The notes beneath the pieces are model-generated. The model saw only the letters and a list, made by a program, of their open reading frames with translations. It searched no databases and was not told the DNA's origin. A stretch of DNA of 64,000 bases. Origin: JAMZMI01 sp047632435. GTDB taxonomy: Bacteria > Bacteroidota > Bacteroidia > Cytophagales > Cyclobacteriaceae. The stretch spans positions 21,527-85,526 of the forward strand of contig JBLICU010000004.1 in the NCBI GenBank assembly GCA_047632435.1. Direction: 5' to 3'. Shown here piece by piece: positions 45,037-55,300 of the stretch. Position numbers and translations under genes: made by a program. Every line of letters begins with the position of its first letter. Position 1 is the stretch's first letter.

Positions 45037-47532
45037 GTGAAATTATTAAAGCATTTTGTCTTTTTTTTGTTGGTTTCTTTCGGAAGCCTAAATGCAAAAG
45101 CTCAAACGACCATTGTAAGTGGAAAAGTAACCGAAGCTGCCACTGGAACCCCCGTTCCCTTTGCTAATGTAATATTCACAGGAACGCTTGAAGGTGCAAT
45201 TACTGATTTTGATGGAAATTTTATTGCTAAGACAAATCTGGATACGGACTCCATTGAGGTCCGGTACGTTGGTTTTATAAAGAGGGTCAAACCATTGGTT
45301 CAGGGGAAAAATCAAATAATCAATTTTCAGTTAGATGAAGATTTGGTGACTCTAGGTGAGGTGATTGTCTATTCAGGCGAAAACCCTGCTTTTCCCATTT
45401 TGCGAAAAGTGGTTAGAAACAAAAACAAAAATGACATGCGATCTCTTGATGCTTACGAATATGAAAGCTATACCAAGATTGAGATTGATGTTGATAAGAT
45501 TCCTGATGCGATAGGTAAGCGAAGGATCATTTCGAATATTACTGACGTCATGGACAGCATCGCTCAAATTGCTGGGGAAGACGGACAGCCAATTTTGCCG
45601 GTTTTTCTTTCGGAAGCTATATCAAGATATTATTATCGAAAAGATCCTACTTATAGACATGAAAATGTATTGAAAACTAAAGTGAGTGGTGTTGGAATCA
45701 CAGATGGAACCACTTCTTCCCAGGTCATTGGCGCCTCATTTCAACAGTATAACTTCTATCAAAACTGGTTAAGTATCATTTCAAAGGAATTCGTATCGCC
45801 CATAGCTGATGGCTGGAGGCTGTATTATGATTTTGATTTAATTGATAGTTTGGATGTAGAAGGACGCTTTTGTTACAAATTAGATTTTTATCCTAAACGT
45901 GAACAAGATCTTGCATTTTCCGGATCCATGTGGATAACCCAAGCCGATTACGCACTTATGCGCATAGATGCCACAATCCCTAAAACTGCGAATTTGAATT
46001 TTGTCGAAAAGATGAAAATTCAACAGGATTTGATTCAAACTGAAGCAGGTCCATGGCTACCTCAAAAAACACGTGTGGTTGTTGATATGGCCCAAATAAA
46101 TAAAGTAACACCAGGGATATTGGCCAAATTCTACGTTTCAACCAAGGATTACAAAATCAATGAACCTTATGAAAAGAATTTTTATCTGAATCCTGTATCA
46201 ATGGATGAAAGTGTAGGTGTTTATGATGCCAATTATTGGAATGAAATGCGTCATGACTCGCTCACAAGCACAGAGGTTCATGTGTTTGAAATGATTGATA
46301 CGCTCAAAAATTTTCCTCTAGTGAAGCACGGAATGAATGCTGCGAAATTCGCCTTTAATGGTTATTATCGAGTTGGCATGCTTGATTATGGGCCGTACAC
46401 CACCTTTTATGGTAACAACAATATTGAAGGAAATCGTATTGGTTTTGGCGCCAGAAGTACCATTGCCCTAAGCAATAAGTGGGTTTTTGGCGGGCATTTT
46501 GGTTATGGTTTTGGTGATGATAGGTGGAAGTATCGGGTATACGTTGAGCACATTCTGAAGAGGCAACCTTGGTCAAAAATGAAACTTGAGCATGTGAGCG
46601 AAGTAGAACAGATTTGGCTACTGAATGAAAATTTAGACCCCAATGGCACTTTCTTTCTTCTTAGTAGATTTGGAAATCTTACTCAACCATTCAATATACA
46701 AAAGACGCGCTGGAGTTTCTCTCGTCAGCTAGGTGCTGGTTTGTCTACAGATTTTTCTTTTAAACATGAACAATTCAAATCCTTGTTTGACTTTCAATAT
46801 TACACATCCACTAGGGATTTAACTACATCCAGGAATTATACTGTTACAGAAGCTACCATCTCAACTCGTTATGCCAAGGACGAATTGTTTATCATCGACG
46901 ACAACAATCGGGTAAGTCTTGGTACCGTTCGATGGCCAGCTTTTAACCTGGACTACACATTGGGAATCAATAATATTCTTGGAAGTGATTTCAACTATCA
47001 CAAGTTTAAGTTTTCATTTGAAAAACGTCAAAAATTGGCTTTTTTGGGAATATCTCAATTCAAATTGACGAGTGGTTTTATCCTAGGCAATGTGCCGTAC
47101 CCCTTGCTTTACAATCCAATAGGAAATGAAACATTTGCATATGTAGGGTTTGCATATAATTTGATGGATTTTTTCGAGTTCACAACTGACAAGTTCGTCG
47201 AACTCCGTTACCGACATTCATTTGAAGGTCTTTTGCTCAATGGCATTCCATTGTTGAAAAAAATGAAACTCAGATCCATCGCAAGTGCCGACATCCTTTA
47301 TGGACAAATAAGTGATAAAAACGCGAATCTAACAGTGAATCCAGTAGATGAAAATGGGAATGAACTTCCACTTTTTACCAAATTGGATCATCGTCCATAT
47401 ATCGAACTCGGATATGGTGTAGAAAATATATTTAGGGTTTTAACTGTTCAAGCTTTTCACAGGATAACTTACATTGATCAGCCAGATGTTAATAAATTTG
47501 GACTCAAGTTTAAAATTGAATTCAACCTTTAG
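45037..47532 (+). CDS. DUF5686 outer-membrane protein with carboxypeptidase-like regulatory domain
   Basis: 831 residues starting at GTG 45037. A signal peptide (LLKHFVFFLLVSFGSLNAKA) is followed by a carboxypeptidase D-like beta domain (VSGKVTEAATGTPVPFANV). Then come the DUF5686 region (FPILRKVVRNKNKNDMRS; YEYESYTKIEIDVDKI) and a C-terminal half of aromatic-rich strands ending VNKFGLKFKIEFNL, typical of an outer-membrane barrel. It is a lineage-specific surface protein; the role is not established. The TAG stop overlaps the GTG start of the next gene by one base. Confidence 0.82.
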   Translation: MKLLKHFVFFLLVSFGSLNAKAQTTIVSGKVTEAATGTPVPFANVIFTGTLEGAITDFDGNFIAKTNLDTDSIEVRYVGFIKRVKPLVQGKNQIINFQLDEDLVTLGEVIVYSGENPAFPILRKVVRNKNKNDMRSLDAYEYESYTKIEIDVDKIPDAIGKRRIISNITDVMDSIAQIAGEDGQPILPVFLSEAISRYYYRKDPTYRHENVLKTKVSGVGITDGTTSSQVIGASFQQYNFYQNWLSIISKEFVSPIADGWRLYYDFDLIDSLDVEGRFCYKLDFYPKREQDLAFSGSMWITQADYALMRIDATIPKTANLNFVEKMKIQQDLIQTEAGPWLPQKTRVVVDMAQINKVTPGILAKFYVSTKDYKINEPYEKNFYLNPVSMDESVGVYDANYWNEMRHDSLTSTEVHVFEMIDTLKNFPLVKHGMNAAKFAFNGYYRVGMLDYGPYTTFYGNNNIEGNRIGFGARSTIALSNKWVFGGHFGYGFGDDRWKYRVYVEHILKRQPWSKMKLEHVSEVEQIWLLNENLDPNGTFFLLSRFGNLTQPFNIQKTRWSFSRQLGAGLSTDFSFKHEQFKSLFDFQYYTSTRDLTTSRNYTVTEATISTRYAKDELFIIDDNNRVSLGTVRWPAFNLDYTLGINNILGSDFNYHKFKFSFEKRQKLAFLGISQFKLTSGFILGNVPYPLLYNPIGNETFAYVGFAYNLMDFFEFTTDKFVELRYRHSFEGLLLNGIPLLKKMKLRSIASADILYGQISDKNANLTVNPVDENGNELPLFTKLDHRPYIELGYGVENIFRVLTVQAFHRITYIDQPDVNKFGLKFKIEFNL

Positions 47533-48587
47533 TGCGATTTATTCCTTTCATTGTTATTCTGCTTCTATTTTCGTGTACCCGCTCATCGGATCAGCGTATA
47601 GAACTGCCTGTAGTTTCCCCAGACTACTATTGGAAGTCCTTGAGAAAAGTAAATAAGGCATATCAAGAAAAACCATCTGATCAACTGCTCCAACAAAAGC
47701 TTTATTACTATGAAAAGCTCAATTGGCCAGAGGAATCAATCAATGACTTAAACACCTTCCTGGAAAAAAATGGCCTTGATCCTAAAATTGTCAGACTTTT
47801 TCTTCAATACTATCTAAACAATGATCAGTATACAGAATTGATTGCATTGCTCGATAAATGGGAATTTTATAATGGTTTGGATGAAGAACTTGCCCAATAT
47901 CGGGTGTTATCAAACTATAGAGCTAAAGGTCTTGATGGCACCAAAGAACTTATTCTTGATTACATAGATAAATTTCGATCTCCTGAAAGTTTTGAATTTG
48001 CAGTCAAACAATCAGTGCAAATAAAGGATACTCTGCTAATGAAGGAATGTTTATCTGAACTTTTTAATACAGATCCGTCCAATTTCCTGATCACCAAATA
48101 TTATGTGCCCATTCTGCTCAAGGGTGGGAATACAGTAAAGGCCTATGCTATTTTGAAGTCACAGGGATCAGAAGCCAGTGAGGAAGAAGCTTTGCTTATG
48201 GCCAGAGCACTATATCAGATGGATAGCATTGGCATAGCAAAAAATATGCTTTCTGAATATACATCAATTGAAATGCAGCTGCAACTGGCCAGTTGGTACC
48301 GAAAAGAAGGACAATATGATTCTGCTATCTATTACTTGGACTTAGTGCTTGCCACTGATTCCTCGCGGCATCTACTCTTGACGAAAGCTGATGTGTTTCA
48401 GGAAAGAGGCTGGCTTATTTCCTCCAATCTGGTATATGATGTCCTTATTAAAAGAGATTCAACAGATTCAATTGCAGTACAGAAATCAGCATTTGTTGAA
48501 CGAAAAATTGCATATTTGCGGTCTTTAAAAGAAGAGGAGAAAAAAATACCTATTCTTGAAATTACACCAAAGAGATTAATAGAATGA
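47532..48587 (+). CDS. TPR-like lipoprotein
   Basis: 351 residues from a GTG start that shares its G with the previous TAG stop. The lipobox (FIVILLLFSC, Cys14) predicts a lipoprotein. The rest is alpha-helical with TPR-like pairs (KVNKAYQEKPSDQLLQQKLY; EGQYDSAIYYLDLVLATD). It is coupled upstream to the DUF5686 gene and overlaps thrS by 4 bp (ATGA), so an envelope gene pair feeds directly into the translation operon. Function unknown. Confidence 0.75.
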   Translation: MRFIPFIVILLLFSCTRSSDQRIELPVVSPDYYWKSLRKVNKAYQEKPSDQLLQQKLYYYEKLNWPEESINDLNTFLEKNGLDPKIVRLFLQYYLNNDQYTELIALLDKWEFYNGLDEELAQYRVLSNYRAKGLDGTKELILDYIDKFRSPESFEFAVKQSVQIKDTLLMKECLSELFNTDPSNFLITKYYVPILLKGGNTVKAYAILKSQGSEASEEEALLMARALYQMDSIGIAKNMLSEYTSIEMQLQLASWYRKEGQYDSAIYYLDLVLATDSSRHLLLTKADVFQERGWLISSNLVYDVLIKRDSTDSIAVQKSAFVERKIAYLRSLKEEEKKIPILEITPKRLIE

Positions 48588-50527
48588 GTGAGATTAAGAT
48601 CACTTTGCCAGATGGCAGTGTGAGAGAATATCCAAAAGGATCTACATCCTTTGATATTGCCCAAAGTATCAGCGAAGGACTAGCAAGAAATGTGCTGGCA
48701 GCAAAAGTGAACGGTGTGGTCGTAGATTCTTTCAAGACGATTGAGGAAGACAGCACTTTGAGTTTACTCACATGGAATGATCAAGAAGGCAAGTCTACCA
48801 TGTGGCATTCGTCTGCACACTTGATGGCAGAAGCACTAGAAGCACTTTATCCAGGCGTGAAATTAGGAATAGGCCCAGCCATTGATAATGGATTTTATTA
48901 CGATGTGGATTTTGACGATGTGGATTTCGATTCAGAAAACTTGAAACTTATAGAAGACAAAATGCTGGAATTGGCACGCCAGAAACATGTATTCTCAAGA
49001 AAAGAAGTGAGTAAACCTGAAGCTCTTGATTATTTTACTCAAAAAGGAGATGAATATAAGTTAGAACTTATAAAAGATCTTGCGGATGGTACAATCACTT
49101 TTTACACTCAGGGCAATTTCACTGATTTATGCAAAGGGCCACACATTCCAAATACAGGTTTTATAAAAGCCGCCAAAGTATTAAGCATAGCAGGGGCGTA
49201 TTGGAGAGGGGATGAAAAAAGAAAACAGTTGACCAGACTGTATGGCATTACTTTCCCAAAACAAAAAGACCTAACTGAATATCTTGAATTTTTAGAAGAA
49301 GCTAAAAGGAGAGATCACAGAAAGATAGGTAAGGAATTAGAGCTTTTTACTTTTTCAGAAAAAGTAGGAAAAGGATTGCCGCTATGGTTGCCAAAAGGTG
49401 CAGTTTTGAGAGAAAGGCTTGAAAATTTCCTTAAAAAAGCACAATTAAAAGCTGGCTATGAGCAAGTGGTAACACCTCATATCGGTAGTAAAGAATTGTA
49501 TGTCACATCTGGTCACTATGCTAAATATGGTGCAGATTCATTTCAGCCGATTCGTACACCTGCAGAGGACGAAGAGTTTTTGTTGAAACCAATGAATTGT
49601 CCACATCACTGTGAAATTTATAAATCAAAACCCAGATCATATAAAGAGCTGCCTATCCGATATGCTGAGTTTGGTACAGTTTACAGATATGAACAAAGTG
49701 GCGAATTACATGGTTTGACCAGGGTCAGAGGGTTTACACAGGATGACGCGCATATTTTTTGCCGAGCAGATCAGGTGAAGGATGAGTTTGCAAAAGTGAT
49801 TGATTTGGTACTCTATGTTTTCAGTGCGCTGGGGTTTGCAGATTTCACAGCTCAGATTTCATTGAGAGATCCTGATAAACCTGAAAAGTATATAGGCAAA
49901 GATGAAGATTGGGACAGAGCTGAAAGTGAAATAACTGAAGTTGCCAATGCGAAAAAGCTGACAACAGTTGTTAAAACTGGTGAAGCTGCTTTCTATGGTC
50001 CAAAACTAGATTTTATGGTTAAAGATGCCTTAGGGCGAAGCTGGCAGCTGGGCACCATTCAGGTGGATTACAATTTGCCTCAGCGATTTGAGCTGGATTA
50101 CATTGGAAATGATAATCTAAAACACAGGCCAGTGATGATCCATAGAGCACCTTTTGGTTCTATGGAGCGTTTCATTGCCATCTTAATTGAAAGCACAGCG
50201 GGGAATTTTCCATTGTGGTTGGCACCAGAACAGGTGGCTATATTGCCTATTTCTGAAAAGTACCATGATTATGCCAAATCACTACATGCCACCCTTCAAG
50301 AGCATAACATTACAGGGTTTCTAGATCAACGTGATGAGAAAATAGGTAAGAAAATCCGTGATGCTGAAGTGAAGAAGATACCATACATGTTGATCGTTGG
50401 CGAGAAAGAGGAGGAAGAAGGCTTGGTGTCCATTAGAAAACACGGACAAGGAGATCAAGGCAGCCTGAAGATCGCGACATTTATTGCAAACTTTAAAGAA
50501 TCAATCGCAGCGCTCATAAATAATTAA
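48584..50527 (+). CDS. thrS: Threonyl-tRNA synthetase
   Basis: Charges tRNA-Thr. 647 residues: TGS domain (1-60), editing domain with HSSAHLMAEAL and the distant CKGPH, then the class II catalytic core with MNCPHHCEIYKS, motif 2 (RYAEFGTVYRYEQSGELHGL) and motif 3 (APFGSMERFIAILIE). The C-terminal anticodon-binding domain follows (LWLAPEQVAILPIS). All zinc ligands and class II motifs appear intact. It heads the conserved thrS-infC-rpmI-rplT order. Confidence 0.97.
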   Translation: MSEIKITLPDGSVREYPKGSTSFDIAQSISEGLARNVLAAKVNGVVVDSFKTIEEDSTLSLLTWNDQEGKSTMWHSSAHLMAEALEALYPGVKLGIGPAIDNGFYYDVDFDDVDFDSENLKLIEDKMLELARQKHVFSRKEVSKPEALDYFTQKGDEYKLELIKDLADGTITFYTQGNFTDLCKGPHIPNTGFIKAAKVLSIAGAYWRGDEKRKQLTRLYGITFPKQKDLTEYLEFLEEAKRRDHRKIGKELELFTFSEKVGKGLPLWLPKGAVLRERLENFLKKAQLKAGYEQVVTPHIGSKELYVTSGHYAKYGADSFQPIRTPAEDEEFLLKPMNCPHHCEIYKSKPRSYKELPIRYAEFGTVYRYEQSGELHGLTRVRGFTQDDAHIFCRADQVKDEFAKVIDLVLYVFSALGFADFTAQISLRDPDKPEKYIGKDEDWDRAESEITEVANAKKLTTVVKTGEAAFYGPKLDFMVKDALGRSWQLGTIQVDYNLPQRFELDYIGNDNLKHRPVMIHRAPFGSMERFIAILIESTAGNFPLWLAPEQVAILPISEKYHDYAKSLHATLQEHNITGFLDQRDEKIGKKIRDAEVKKIPYMLIVGEKEEEEGLVSIRKHGQGDQGSLKIATFIANFKESIAALINN

Positions 50528-50607
50528 ATAGTCAGCTTCGATAATGTGAAAATAATGTCGATATTTGCGTTTCGTTTGAAAATTGTTACATCCAAAAGAT
50601 AAAAACT

Positions 50608-51174
50608 ATTAGTAGACCATACAAAAAACCGTTTAGAGGTCGCGTCGAAGAACCCTACAAAGTGAATGACAAGATTACTGCTCGAGAGGTTCGGGTAGTT
50701 GGTGAGAATGTTGAAGTTGATGTGTATCCGCTCAGCAAAGCCATTAAATTGGCACAAGAACAGGGGTTAGACCTTGTGGAAATCTCTCCAACAGCAGTGC
50801 CTCCGGTTTGTAAAATCACTGACTATTCTAAGTTCAAGTACGAGCAAAAGAAGAAGCAAAAAGAGATTAAAGCAAAAGCGCAAAAAACAGTAGTTAAAGA
50901 AATTCGGTTTGGACCCAACACGGATGACCATGATTTTAATTTCAAATTAAATCATGCAAAGAAGTTTTTGGAAGAGGGAGCAAAGGTGAAAGCCTATGTT
51001 CATTTTGTGGGTCGAACAATTGTTTTTAAAGACAGAGGTGAGATTTTACTTTTAAAATTTGCTCAAGCACTTGAGGATATTGGGAAAGTGGAGCTCCTTC
51101 CGAAATTAGAAGGAAAACGGATGTCGATCATTTTAGCACCGAAACCAACAAGTAGTAAGAAAAAAATAAATTAG
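50608..51174 (+). CDS. infC: Translation initiation factor IF-3, probable ATT start
   Basis: IF-3 keeps ribosomal subunits apart and checks the initiation codon. The core reads VNDKITAREVRVVGENVEVD, and the C-terminal domain holds KEIRFGPNTDDHDFNFKLNH. The first in-frame ATG (50662) would begin at MNDKI and lose the basic N-terminal stretch (SRPYKKPFRGRVEEPYKV) that homologues have. ATT at 50608 is in frame, gives a 188-residue protein and matches the known use of a rare ATT start for infC autocontrol in other bacteria. The start choice is inference. Confidence 0.9.
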   Translation: MSRPYKKPFRGRVEEPYKVNDKITAREVRVVGENVEVDVYPLSKAIKLAQEQGLDLVEISPTAVPPVCKITDYSKFKYEQKKKQKEIKAKAQKTVVKEIRFGPNTDDHDFNFKLNHAKKFLEEGAKVKAYVHFVGRTIVFKDRGEILLLKFAQALEDIGKVELLPKLEGKRMSIILAPKPTSSKKKIN

Positions 51175-51181
51175 TAGCGAA

Positions 51182-51376
51182 ATGCCAAAATTAAAAACAA
51201 ATTCCAGTGCCAAGAAGAGATTCAAATTAACTGGTACCGGAAAAATCAAAAGAAAGCATGCTTTCAAAAGTCACATTTTGACTAAAAAGGAAACAAAGCA
51301 AAAGCGTAATCTTACGCATGCCACTTTGGTTCACAAAAGTGATTTAGCGAATGTGAAGCACATGCTTCATATTTAA
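51182..51376 (+). CDS. rpmI: Ribosomal protein bL35
   Basis: Component of the large ribosomal subunit. 64 residues, very basic: MPKLKTNSSAKKRFKLTGTG is the family N-terminus, and KRKHAFKSHILTKKETKQKR follows. Standard length. It lies 7 bp after infC in the conserved infC-rpmI-rplT cluster. Confidence 0.97.
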   Translation: MPKLKTNSSAKKRFKLTGTGKIKRKHAFKSHILTKKETKQKRNLTHATLVHKSDLANVKHMLHI

Positions 51377-51454
51377 TCAGGTTCAATTATTTAACCCGAT
51401 CACTGGTTAGCAAGTTTTGTAAATCAAACGCCAGTTGTCAAAAAAGAAAGAAAA

Positions 51455-51799
51455 ATGTCAAGATCAGTAAATCATGTAGCTGCTAGAAAACGTCGTAAAG
51501 AGACGATGAAGCTAGCCAAAGGATACTTTGGTAGAAGAAAAAATGTTTGGACAGTAGCTAAAAACGCTGTTGAAAGAGGTATGCAATACGCATACAGAGA
51601 TAGAAAAGCAAAGAAAAGAGAATTTAGAGCACTTTGGATTCAGCGTATTAATGCTGGGGTAAGGGAATATGACCTTTCATACTCTAAATTCATGGGAATG
51701 CTTAAAAAGGAGAATATTGAAATCAATAGAAAGACCTTAGCAGACCTTGCCATGAATCACCCTGATGCTTTTAAAGCAATCATTGAAAAAGTAAAATAA
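51455..51799 (+). CDS. rplT: Ribosomal protein bL20
   Basis: Large-subunit assembly protein, 114 residues. The family motifs SRSVNHVAARKRRKETMKLA, KGYFGRRKNVWTVAK and RRKxREFRALWIQRINAG-like segments are clear. In other bacteria L20 also represses this operon by binding its mRNA; no such site was identified here. The last gene of the translation cluster, followed by a terminator. Confidence 0.97.
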   Translation: MSRSVNHVAARKRRKETMKLAKGYFGRRKNVWTVAKNAVERGMQYAYRDRKAKKREFRALWIQRINAGVREYDLSYSKFMGMLKKENIEINRKTLADLAMNHPDAFKAIIEKVK

Positions 51800-51829
51800 A
51801 TTCTTAACGTTACTTACTTATTGGTGAAG

Positions 51830-51857
51830 CCCTGTCCTTTTTGGATGGGGTTTTTTT
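51830..51857 (+). terminator. Intrinsic terminator of the thrS-infC-rpmI-rplT operon
   Basis: CCCTGTCC (51830-51837) pairs with GGATGGGG (51843-51850), including two G-T wobbles, around a T5 loop. Seven T follow. Confidence 0.88.
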
Positions 51858-52377
51858 GATTAATTGAATAATAGATTTTACATCACTTCAGAATAATCAG
51901 AAAAACCGTGTCGATGTACCCGTCACAAAGACCAACAGCATAAATAGTACAACTTTTTGAGATTGATTTTTCGAAAGGTCTCGGCAAGTTTTTTCCCAAA
52001 TAGGAATTGATTCTGAAGCAATCCTCATTGATCTGAACCCCGAACTGAAAATAGTTCCAATTAATTTATAGCACTGTTTCACATATTATGAAATATGCTT
52101 TCAGAGTCAACTATTTTGAAAATTCTCATCTTGTTCATGTCTAAAAAACAAGCCGTTTATGAAAATCATTATTGTAAAATTTTTACAAGAAAAACCTGTA
52201 CTAATCAATTACCCAATTTATCGTCATATACAGGTGATTCATCTAATAGTTCAGCAATAAAATAGAAATTGTCATTATATTGAAACATTAATCCAGTGAT
52301 GTAACCAACCATTGACATCTACTTGAGTTTTATATTACTCTATAGAAAGATTTAACACATTTTTAAGATATTAGTTT
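51858..52377. other. Intergenic region before the giant adhesin gene
   Basis: About 520 bp of AT-rich sequence with only short ORFs that I cannot relate to any family (for example 61 codons on the minus strand, 51897-52082). No RNA gene or insertion sequence was recognised. The promoter of the adhesin should lie here but no clear TTG/TAnnTTTG pair stands out. Confidence 0.4.
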
Positions 52378-55300
52378 ATGCCGTTGACTAAATCCCCTTT
52401 TGGATTATTTGTTTCAAATACGATTCAATCCCTTTTTCATTTTTTTTTAATAAAACACCAGAGAAATGTTGTTGACAATACTCAAAGACACGGGTTAAAA
52501 TCAACATCAATCCTTTCATGCATCTTTTTTCTAATGCTTGGTGTTGGGCTGAACGCTCAGACGCCTGGAGTGATATTTGAACCGGCATCCACATCAATCT
52601 TAGATCCGAATGGGGATGGATATGTTTCTTCCGCTGCAACTGGATTTACAAATTTGACAGATGATACTGGGGAATTTGAAATTTCAATGACAGCCTTGCC
52701 TACTTTTGGTACAGGGGAAGCCTTGGCCGATATCAGATCGGGACCCAGTTACGGTTTTACTGACTTTTCCTTTGATCCGAATGGTGCTGCGGCTTATGTT
52801 GCCAATGATGGGACCAATTTTATATTCAGGTTTAGATTATCGGATTATAGGCCAAATGCCAAAGGTTATACTGTTCTAATTGATTCTGATGGTCAATTCG
52901 GCAGCTTGGATCCCAACGCTCAGGCTCTTAATCCAGGATTTGAAATAGCGGTTGTCCTCTATTCAAAAAATGATGCTGACGCAGTTTCAGTTTATAACAT
53001 TGATAACCAGAATTCATGTACAAGTCCTGTTGCAACTTATGCAAGAACCACAAATCATCAAAAAGCAATAGCAGGGATTTCTTCAGGAGGTAATGTTGAT
53101 GTTTTTTATGATTTTTTTGTTCCAATTTCTGCTATCACGAGCAATTTTACCACTCAGGGTCCGGGTAACAGTGCTGTAACCACGAGCACAAGATTGAGAT
53201 TTGGTGCAGCCACCAACTCGTCTAATAGTTGTGCCATTGATGCCTCTTTATCTGATATTGCAGGTTTGGATAATTCAGATTACGAAGGTTGCAATTGGTG
53301 TGCTTTTGAAGAGTTAATTGAATGCCAGGTACCAGCGAGTTTGAATGATTTGAGTAGTTCAACATGCAATGGGGTTGAAACGGATTGTCCTGTTTTGAAT
53401 ACTATTTTAGAAAACGGAACGACGGACTTGGATGGTACTGCCGAAGCTAGTGCCGATATATTTATCACTGTTTCTTCAGGTGGTAGCACAACTGGGTACG
53501 TCACTTCGGCAGATGGTTTGGGAGATTGGAGTCAAACTATTACAGCTTTGGCAGATGGCGATGTTGTTACTATTCGGGCTTTGGCTTCAGGGGAAAAATT
53601 TTCAAATTCATCCTGCAACGTGACAGTGGTCAACGCTCCTTGCGATAATGCACCGAATTATACAATTATAAATAGTCCCAATGGAGGTAATAACAAGCTT
53701 GACGGGAATATTGAAAGTGGCGTTTATGCCATTGAAATGGAGGCATATCAGTTCGATACGGATTTTACGACAACACTTGCTGGAGGAACTATTACCAATG
53801 GATCTAAATCTTCTCGGGTTGGCGATGCGAATTATGTATCAGGAATTTTTACGGCAAATGCCTCTGCCTGGGATTTTCAGGGAGGATTAAGTTCGTCAGA
53901 TGCCACGTTTTCAAATGGTGTTATTTATGCCATCAGGATGAGGGTGGATCTTAATGATGGAAATGGGTTCGGCTGTTGGACAGACTTCCAACTATTCTGT
54001 GGAAAGTGCACAAATCCTTGTAGCACTCCCAAAGATCCCAGCATTGCAACAACCCTTTCTGCCGGCACAACTGTCATTACCGGCGCAAATACGGGAACTG
54101 GTGATAGTTATACTACTGGAGATAAGGTTTATTTATATATGAATGAAACAGGATTGACAGGTGAGGGTAGTACTTTACTGGGTACTGGTACCGTAACAGA
54201 TGGGATTACGGGAGCATGGTCTGTAACCCTTGCAGATGAGTTAGGTAATTTCGGTTGTGGTACTGTAATTGCAAAAGTTGTGGGGATCGGATCAACTTGT
54301 GTCAGTGATGCTTCAACGACAACAGCAACTCCTAGTTCTACCCAATCAGCTACCCCGGCAATAACAGATTCATATTGTGGTGACGTAACCGTAATTTCAG
54401 GCACATCAATTGAACCTGAAGGTTCCTTGGTGAATCTTTATAATTCGGGAGGGGCAAGTAGCCTTGTTAGTGCTACGGTTTCATCGCAGGGAACTTGGAC
54501 AATACCCTATAATACATTGTTGTCAGGATCGACCTACGATGTGAAAGTAACAAATACAAGTTCGTGTATTTCTGAAAGTGCAGCAGCTTCTGTAACCATA
54601 GGGACTAGATCAGCACCCACAGGAACTATTGATCTGCCTGCTGATTTGACCGAAAGTGACCTTTCTGGTTTGATTAACTTTTCAGGTACCTTGTCTGCAT
54701 CGCCAAGCGATTTCAAGTTATATGTAGATGGTGTTGAGTTGTCTTTGACTAATAAAGTAACAGGAACGGCTTGGTCTGCAAACGTGGATGCCAATGACCT
54801 CTACGTTGGTGGTTATGTAACACTCAGGGCTTCTGTAGGTTCCAATTGCGAGAGCCTGGATTTGGCTACTGAGTTTATTGATTGTACTCTGCCAGACCAG
54901 TCACTAGCGGTGGGAGATGACGAAGTTTGTGCTGATACTGATCAGGCCAACCTGACAGTGTCCAACTCTGTTGTAGGAGTTTTGTATACTCCATATTTGG
55001 ATGACTCTCCAGATGTTTTACACGGATATACACATGGAGGTACGACCTCAGACATTACACTTACCACATACACCTATCCGGAGAACCCTTCAGACGCCAC
55101 GCAGGTTTATGTACCAAATGTCGTTATCAAAGCTTCCAGGTTTTTGGGTGGGGCCTCAACCTGTGAAAGCGACCTGACCGACTTGTCAGATGTGACGGTG
55201 AATCCACTGCCAGCTCCAAGTTTATCTGTGAATGTAACAACCAATAACACCTGTAATGGGGGATATGTGACACTTACACTGCTTAGTTCCGAGACCGATG

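Noticed and set aside
51897..52082. A 61-codon minus-strand ORF before the giant adhesin
   Set aside because: Not related to any family I can name, and the composition is not convincing for a gene or a transposase remnant.
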